From CAYNYM01 sp049366815 (GTDB lineage Bacteria > Desulfobacterota > DSM-4660 > Desulfatiglandales > HGW-15): a DNA stretch of 64,000 nt. Location of the stretch: assembly GCA_049366815.1 (NCBI GenBank), contig JBMNCO010000181.1:29565-93564 (forward strand), read 5' to 3'. The notes under the pieces are model-generated. The model saw only the letters and a program-made list of their open reading frames with translations. It made no database searches and had not been told where the DNA came from. This document shows, piece by piece, positions 59,506 through 64,000 of the stretch. The position numbers and the translations under genes are program-made. Each line of letters begins with the position of its first letter. Position 1 is the first letter of the stretch.

Positions 59506-60618
59506 ATGAAAAGATCTGTTTATCGCAAACGCGTCGAAGCCTTCCGGGAGAAACTGAGGGGCATGTCACTCGATACGGCCTGGATTGTCCAACCCGAGAA
59601 CAGACAATACCTCTCGGGCTTCAGGGCCGAAGACGGCCAAATCAATGAATCGTCCGGTTCTCTTCTTATCAACGAAGAGATCTGCTTCCTCATTACAGAT
59701 TCCAGATATACACTGCAGGCACAGAAGGAGGCTCCTGATTTCCAGGTCTATACCCTGGAAAAAGGCCTTGTAGAAGAACTCCCCAAGCTTGCAGGAGCAA
59801 CCGGCGCAAAAGTCCTCGGTTTCGAAGAAGACTATATCACCTGGGGATTTCACCGGCAGGTGGCAAGAGGGCTAAGAAGACTCGCGGCCCCTGTACGCCT
59901 TACCCCACTGAAGGGGTCGGTGGAGGCCATGCGGGTGATCAAGGATCCGGGAGAAGTCAGGGCTATTGAAACCTCGGCAGGCCTCATGGACGAAATTCTG
60001 GCACAGATCATCGACGGGCTGGAGCCTGGGCTCACGGAAAAAGAGATCGCCTGGCGGATCGAGGACCTTGCGCGGGAAAGGGGGGCCGACGGTTTGGCCT
60101 TTCCGAGCATCGTTGCGTCCGGACCCCATGGTGCCCTGCCCCACGCCGTGCCCACGGAACGCAAGATCCGCAAGGGAGAACCCATTGTCTTTGACGTGGG
60201 GGTCCGGCTCAACGGCTATCGAAGCGACATGACCAGGACCGTTTTTTTGGGATCTCCAGGTCCGAAATTCCGGAAGATTTACAGGACCGTCCGGAAGGCC
60301 CAGCTTGCGGCCCTGGAAACCATTCAGCCCGGCGTAAAGAGCACCCTGCCTGATTCTGTGGCCAGGGACATGATCAAGAATGCGGGATTCGGAGAATATT
60401 TCGGCCATGCCCTGGGGCACGGGGTGGGCCTGGCCACCCACGAACAACCTCGACTGGCACCGAGGAATCCGGTAGAACTCAAGGTGGGCATGGTAGTTAC
60501 GGTCGAACCGGGGATCTATATTCCCCGCAAGGGCGGTGTAAGGCTGGAGGAAACGGTTGTCATTGAAAAAGACGGCCCGCGGATCCTCACCAAAGATGGT
60601 CACATCTATGACTTTTAA
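59506..60618 (+). CDS. M24 metallopeptidase (Xaa-Pro aminopeptidase/dipeptidase)
   Basis: 370 aa. Creatinase N-domain then the pita-bread fold with the five metal ligands in order: FDVGVRLNGYRSDMTRTVF (two Asp), GHALGHGVGLATHEQP (His), VTVEPGIYIP (Glu) and RLEETVVI (Glu). Removes N-terminal residues before Pro or cleaves Xaa-Pro dipeptides. ATG 59506 preferred over 59422 because GGAG precedes it and the family starts there. xerD-like gene follows after 17 bases. Confidence 0.93.
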   Translation: MKRSVYRKRVEAFREKLRGMSLDTAWIVQPENRQYLSGFRAEDGQINESSGSLLINEEICFLITDSRYTLQAQKEAPDFQVYTLEKGLVEELPKLAGATGAKVLGFEEDYITWGFHRQVARGLRRLAAPVRLTPLKGSVEAMRVIKDPGEVRAIETSAGLMDEILAQIIDGLEPGLTEKEIAWRIEDLARERGADGLAFPSIVASGPHGALPHAVPTERKIRKGEPIVFDVGVRLNGYRSDMTRTVFLGSPGPKFRKIYRTVRKAQLAALETIQPGVKSTLPDSVARDMIKNAGFGEYFGHALGHGVGLATHEQPRLAPRNPVELKVGMVVTVEPGIYIPRKGGVRLEETVVIEKDGPRILTKDGHIYDF

Positions 60619-60635
60619 AGGCACGATTTGAGCCC

Positions 60636-61544
60636 ATGCATGAAGAGACACACAAGCCACTGAATGACCTCATGGTCGATCGATTCATTCAGCACCTGAG
60701 GGTTGAGCGGGGTCTGGCCGACAACACCATTCAGGGCTACAGCCGTGACCTTGCAAGGTTCACCCGCTTTCTGGGGAAAAGAAGCCTGTCGGTCCTTTCC
60801 GTGACCCGGGACGATCTCCTGGAATTCATGACCGCCCTCGGCGGGGAGGTTTCCCGGAGGAGCGCCGCCAGAGGTCTTTCCGCCTTAAGAACCTTTTTTC
60901 GCTTCCTTGTGTCTGAGGGTATGATCAAACACAATCCCACAAGGCTCTTGGACACCCCGAAACTGCCACTCAAGCTCCCGAATGTTCTGAGTCGGGAAGA
61001 GGTCGAGCGCCTCCTCGACCAGCCCAATACCACCGAGTCCATCGGGCTCAGGGACAAGGCCATGCTGGAACTGCTCTATGCCACGGGCTTGAGGGTTTCG
61101 GAACTGGTGGGGCTCAAAATCCAACAGGTCAATCTGGAGGTCGGCTTTGTACGAACCATGGGAAAGGGTTCCAAGGAAAGAATGGTGCCCATAGGGGCCA
61201 AGGCCATCGAGGCCCTTGGAGAATATCTTCACGACGGTCGTGCCAGGTTCCTGAAAAAGGGAGTTTCACCGCAACTGTTCATGAATGCCAGGGGCGGCCC
61301 TTTGACCCGACAGGGATTTTGGAAAATCATTAAACGTTACGGCCTGGTTGCAGCAATCAAGAAGGAAATCACTCCGCACCTTCTCAGGCATTCCTTCGCG
61401 AGCCATCTTCTGGAGTGTGGAGCCGATCTGAGGGCCGTACAGGTCATGCTTGGTCACGCGGATATCGCCACGACCCAGATCTACACGCACGTCACAAAGG
61501 AGCACCTGAAAAAGGTCCACGAAAAACACCACCCCAGGCCGTAA
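60636..61544 (+). CDS. xerD: Xer-type tyrosine recombinase
   Basis: 302 aa. SAM-like N-domain (FIQHLRVERGLADNTIQGYSRDL) and catalytic domain with Arg in ATGLRVSELVGL, Lys in GKGSKERMVP, HLLRHSFASHLL, GHADI and nucleophile Tyr in TQIYTHV. Length and lack of phage neighbours point to the housekeeping dimer-resolution recombinase; XerC versus XerD cannot be settled without alignment. Start uncertain by ~12 codons. Confidence 0.9.
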   Translation: MHEETHKPLNDLMVDRFIQHLRVERGLADNTIQGYSRDLARFTRFLGKRSLSVLSVTRDDLLEFMTALGGEVSRRSAARGLSALRTFFRFLVSEGMIKHNPTRLLDTPKLPLKLPNVLSREEVERLLDQPNTTESIGLRDKAMLELLYATGLRVSELVGLKIQQVNLEVGFVRTMGKGSKERMVPIGAKAIEALGEYLHDGRARFLKKGVSPQLFMNARGGPLTRQGFWKIIKRYGLVAAIKKEITPHLLRHSFASHLLECGADLRAVQVMLGHADIATTQIYTHVTKEHLKKVHEKHHPRP

Positions 61545-61577
61545 AAAACCGGGGCTACGAGTTTGACGAGGCAGAAA

Positions 61578-62201
61578 ATGTCCATTGTGATCAGCATGAA
61601 AGACAGGCGGTTTGCCGGTCCGGACAATCTGATAACCTCAAGGCCCTGGGAGTTTCGACGGTCTCATTGGGAGAGCCGGCACTTCACACAGATTTTGAGA
61701 ACCCATTCCCTGAGTCTTGAAAGGTACCACAATGCATTGAAAGACAAAAAGAACGTCATTGTGGTGGAACCCCTCCCGCCGCATACCGTGCTCTGCGGCG
61801 GTCTGGCTTACACCGTCCGCGCCGCCTTTGGAAGCAGAGAAAACGAAGCAAAGATGAGGGAAATCTATTACCTGGCAGGACTCGTGGACTGTATGATCAA
61901 CCAGGTCAACCCCCTTCTGAGGACAGCTCTTTTCAAACAGTTGTACGAGAAGGTGATGACCATGAGAGGCATGTTGGATATCAATTGGTACGGCGTACTG
62001 GATCAGGTCCTGCTGCCTCTGGACGGACGGGTGTTTGACCAGAAAGATTATATGAAGAAATTGTCCTCAGCCGGATCAATGAAGGCTCTTTACCGTACGA
62101 TCAGGGAAGGAACGAATGTGATGTTTGACATTCTGGCCCGGGATTATGTTTTTTATGTCCCGGGAAAAGGGGAAGGTGGGCATGGAAGAGAAATCCCTTG
62201 A
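61578..62201 (+). CDS. Conserved hypothetical protein upstream of histidine kinase
   Basis: 207 aa, no domain recognised. Soluble, with VIVVEPLPPHTVLCGGLAYTVRAAFGS then helical segments (MREIYYLAGLVDCMINQVNPLLRTALF). Its 3' end overlaps the histidine kinase start by 20 bases, so it is translationally coupled and may be a sensory partner. Confidence 0.65.
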   Translation: MSIVISMKDRRFAGPDNLITSRPWEFRRSHWESRHFTQILRTHSLSLERYHNALKDKKNVIVVEPLPPHTVLCGGLAYTVRAAFGSRENEAKMREIYYLAGLVDCMINQVNPLLRTALFKQLYEKVMTMRGMLDINWYGVLDQVLLPLDGRVFDQKDYMKKLSSAGSMKALYRTIREGTNVMFDILARDYVFYVPGKGEGGHGREIP

Positions 62202-63702
62202 GCACCAGATTCAGAACACTAACGAGCTAAAAGAGGCCCTGGCCAGGAAAGACCGAGACTTAGAGGAGATGAAAACATCTCTTCGCGTCCTGGAGTCCAT
62301 GTTTGACGGGACCAGGGACGAAGTCATGGTCCTTGATCCCGAATTCACGATTATGGACGCCAACAGGGCCTTTCTTGACCGATACGGTCTGGCAAAAGCC
62401 GCTGTTGTCGGCAGAAAATGCCACGAAATTAAGGGACAGATCAAAGGCCCCTGTACCCTGGGGGATAACAATTGTCCCCTCGTCCGGGCAAGAGAAACCG
62501 GAAAGCGGGTTGAGATGAAACATTCTCACCGAAAACAGGGTGGAATTGAAAAAGAATTCAGTCTCACGATGTATCCCATTTTTTCAGGGACTGGTGTCCC
62601 GGCCTGTTTTCTCGAAATTGCTCGGGAAGTAACGGATTATCGAAATCTGGCGGTTCGACTTCGGGAGTCAGAGAAAAAATTCAGGGCAATTCTCGATACG
62701 GCGACCAATGCCATCTTGAGCATTGATGAGAACCACAAAATCATTCTCTTTAACAATGCGGCACAGAAGATATTCGGATATTCGAGAGAGCAAATCCTGA
62801 GAAAAAATCTGGATATCCTCGTCCCCGACCGATATGGGCACCATGAGCGTTTCGTTCGCAGATTTCTGGAAAAAAAGAATTCCACTGTCATAGGACAGAC
62901 CCTGTCCTTGACGGCCCTTAGAAAGGGCGGGGAGGAATTCCCCATCGAACTCAGCCTTTCGTGTATGGAATTAGATGGGAAGACAACATTCACAGCCATT
63001 ATTCGGGATATTTCGGACAAGCAGGTCCTGGAAAAGAAACTGCTTCAATCCGAACGCCTGGCCGCAGTGGGGCAGGCAGTGGCCCATGTTGCCCATGAAA
63101 TCAAGAATCCCCTGATGATTATCGGCGGATTTTCCAGTCAGATGAAAAATAGCGTGATGGACTCGAAGGACATCGACAAACTGGACGTGATCCTGGAGGA
63201 GGTGCGTCGGTTGGAGAGGCTGGTTGCCGGACTGGGTGACTTCACAAAGACCTATAGCCTGGTCAAACGAATGACGAGCGTCAACGATATCATCAGGGAC
63301 GTCATCAAGATCATGGTGGAGGTCTACCCTCCTGATATTTACAGTTTTCATGAACGGCTTTCCGCCGGTATCAGAGATATCGATTGTGATCCGGACAAGC
63401 TCAAACAGGTCTTTATCAACGTTATTTCCAACGGGTGCGAGGCAATGACGCACGGGGGCGCCATCACGGTGGCTACGGGCCACATACCTGCCGGGGTGGA
63501 GATCAGAATCAGCGACGAAGGGGTCGGTATCCCGGAACATGATCTTCAGCACATTTTCGAGCCTTTTTTCACGACAAGGGAAAGGGGCTCGGGCCTGGGG
63601 CTTTCTGTTTCATATAAGATCGTCGAAGCCCATAAAGGGGAGATCTCTGCTGTCAGCAGGCCCGGGCAGGGTACGACCTTCATCATCCGCCTTCCGTTAT
63701 AA
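62182..63702 (+). CDS. Soluble PAS-PAS histidine kinase
   Basis: 506 aa, no TM. Coiled coil ~1-40, PAS1 ~40-155 (contains CHEIKGQIKGPCTLGDNNC, a Cys-rich PAS as seen in redox/haem sensors), PAS2 ~165-285, HisKA with VAHVAHEIKNPLMIIGGF, then HATPase (NVISNGCEAM, DEGVGIP, FTTRERGSGLGLSVS). No receiver gene adjacent on this strand. GGTGGG lies just before ATG 62182. Confidence 0.9.
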   Translation: MEEKSLEHQIQNTNELKEALARKDRDLEEMKTSLRVLESMFDGTRDEVMVLDPEFTIMDANRAFLDRYGLAKAAVVGRKCHEIKGQIKGPCTLGDNNCPLVRARETGKRVEMKHSHRKQGGIEKEFSLTMYPIFSGTGVPACFLEIAREVTDYRNLAVRLRESEKKFRAILDTATNAILSIDENHKIILFNNAAQKIFGYSREQILRKNLDILVPDRYGHHERFVRRFLEKKNSTVIGQTLSLTALRKGGEEFPIELSLSCMELDGKTTFTAIIRDISDKQVLEKKLLQSERLAAVGQAVAHVAHEIKNPLMIIGGFSSQMKNSVMDSKDIDKLDVILEEVRRLERLVAGLGDFTKTYSLVKRMTSVNDIIRDVIKIMVEVYPPDIYSFHERLSAGIRDIDCDPDKLKQVFINVISNGCEAMTHGGAITVATGHIPAGVEIRISDEGVGIPEHDLQHIFEPFFTTRERGSGLGLSVSYKIVEAHKGEISAVSRPGQGTTFIIRLPL

Positions 63703-63888
63703 AATGAATCCGTTCGGAACTCAGGATCCGAGGCTCGAGCCCCGAGCGGCTTTTGCCGCCCCCGGGCGCCTGATGCCTGATACCAACCTGCTACTCTTAT
63801 GACTTCCCCACGAGACCGATATCTTGCTGTATTTTCAAATGGTTGCCAGAGTCGACAGGCATCAGAAAAAGATTTTGGCAGATTTCAT

Positions 63889-63917
63889 TTGACTAATTAA
63901 AAGCCGATTGCTATATT
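63889..63917 (+). promoter_or_regulatory. tRNA promoter
   Basis: TTGACT, 17-base spacer, TATATT at 63912-63917; predicted +1 about 5 bases before the tRNA. Confidence 0.7.
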
Positions 63918-63927
63918 TTGAACTTGC

Positions 63928-64000
<73 letters not shown>

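Noticed and set aside
60636..61544. Tyrosine recombinase as a mobile-element integrase
   Set aside because: Size and motifs fit housekeeping XerC/D, and no att-like repeats or phage genes are nearby.

Overview
The window looks like chromosomal DNA from a GC-rich anaerobic deltaproteobacterium (Desulfobacterota, possibly sulfate-reducing or syntrophic). This is inferred from the gene mix: a thiolase/DUF35 acyl-CoA pair, a DctPQM TRAP importer, HDOD and PAS signalling proteins, a DUF401 permease, small Cys-rich proteins, and E. coli-like -35/-10 promoters. I could not run a phylogenetic placement. It is a draft assembly: positions 43392-43491 are Ns, flanked by an exact 55-bp duplication that shows the gap is an artefact inside trpF.

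Layout. 1-5.5 kb: YkgJ-like Cys protein, nucleotidyltransferase-like protein, thiolase plus Zn-ribbon/OB protein, prmA, rsmE. 5.5-12 kb (minus): enolase, then an exopolysaccharide-type module (ExeA-like ATPase, degenerate HD-GYP protein, Wzz/tyrosine-kinase/SPOR fusion). 12-15 kb: cupin, divergent phosphoglycerate kinase, PurN-like formyltransferase. 15-25.5 kb: small hypotheticals, HD hydrolase, enoyl-CoA hydratase, infA, TIGR01777 and TIGR02757 proteins, a diguanylate cyclase, citrate synthase, DUF401 permease. 25.5-34 kb: pyruvate kinase, secreted trypsin-like protease, half-size GDT1, a kinase-HDOD-GAF protein coupled to an excisionase-type HTH, and a DinG-type helicase. 34-41 kb: Nudix hydrolase, TRAP transporter, M16C protease. 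41-52 kb: the trp operon (trpEGDCFBA, minus) diverging from aroKCA (plus). 52-64 kb: MscS, ArfB, cold-shock protein, two histidine kinases and two response regulators, M24 peptidase, Xer recombinase, and an initiator tRNA at the right edge.

Most interesting region. The 533-bp spacer between trpE and aroK carries two divergent TTGACA-17-TAGAAA promoters. Each is followed by a short Trp-rich leader peptide (three consecutive Trp codons on the trp side; Trp, Phe and Trp-Trp on the aro side) and then by Rho-independent terminators. On the aro side an 8-bp antiterminator can be drawn that a ribosome reaching the leader stop codon would cover. This predicts that tryptophan controls both the trp operon and the upstream shikimate genes by paired ribosome-mediated attenuation.

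Other points of note: two families of intergenic palindromic repeats (a 137-bp element in two copies, one inside the trp operon; and a hairpin element in three copies); two signalling proteins that have lost catalytic residues (an HD-GYP with ENVGM for HDxGK, and a kinase with HLN for HRD); a probable leaderless helicase mRNA; and a likely ATT-initiated permease gene.
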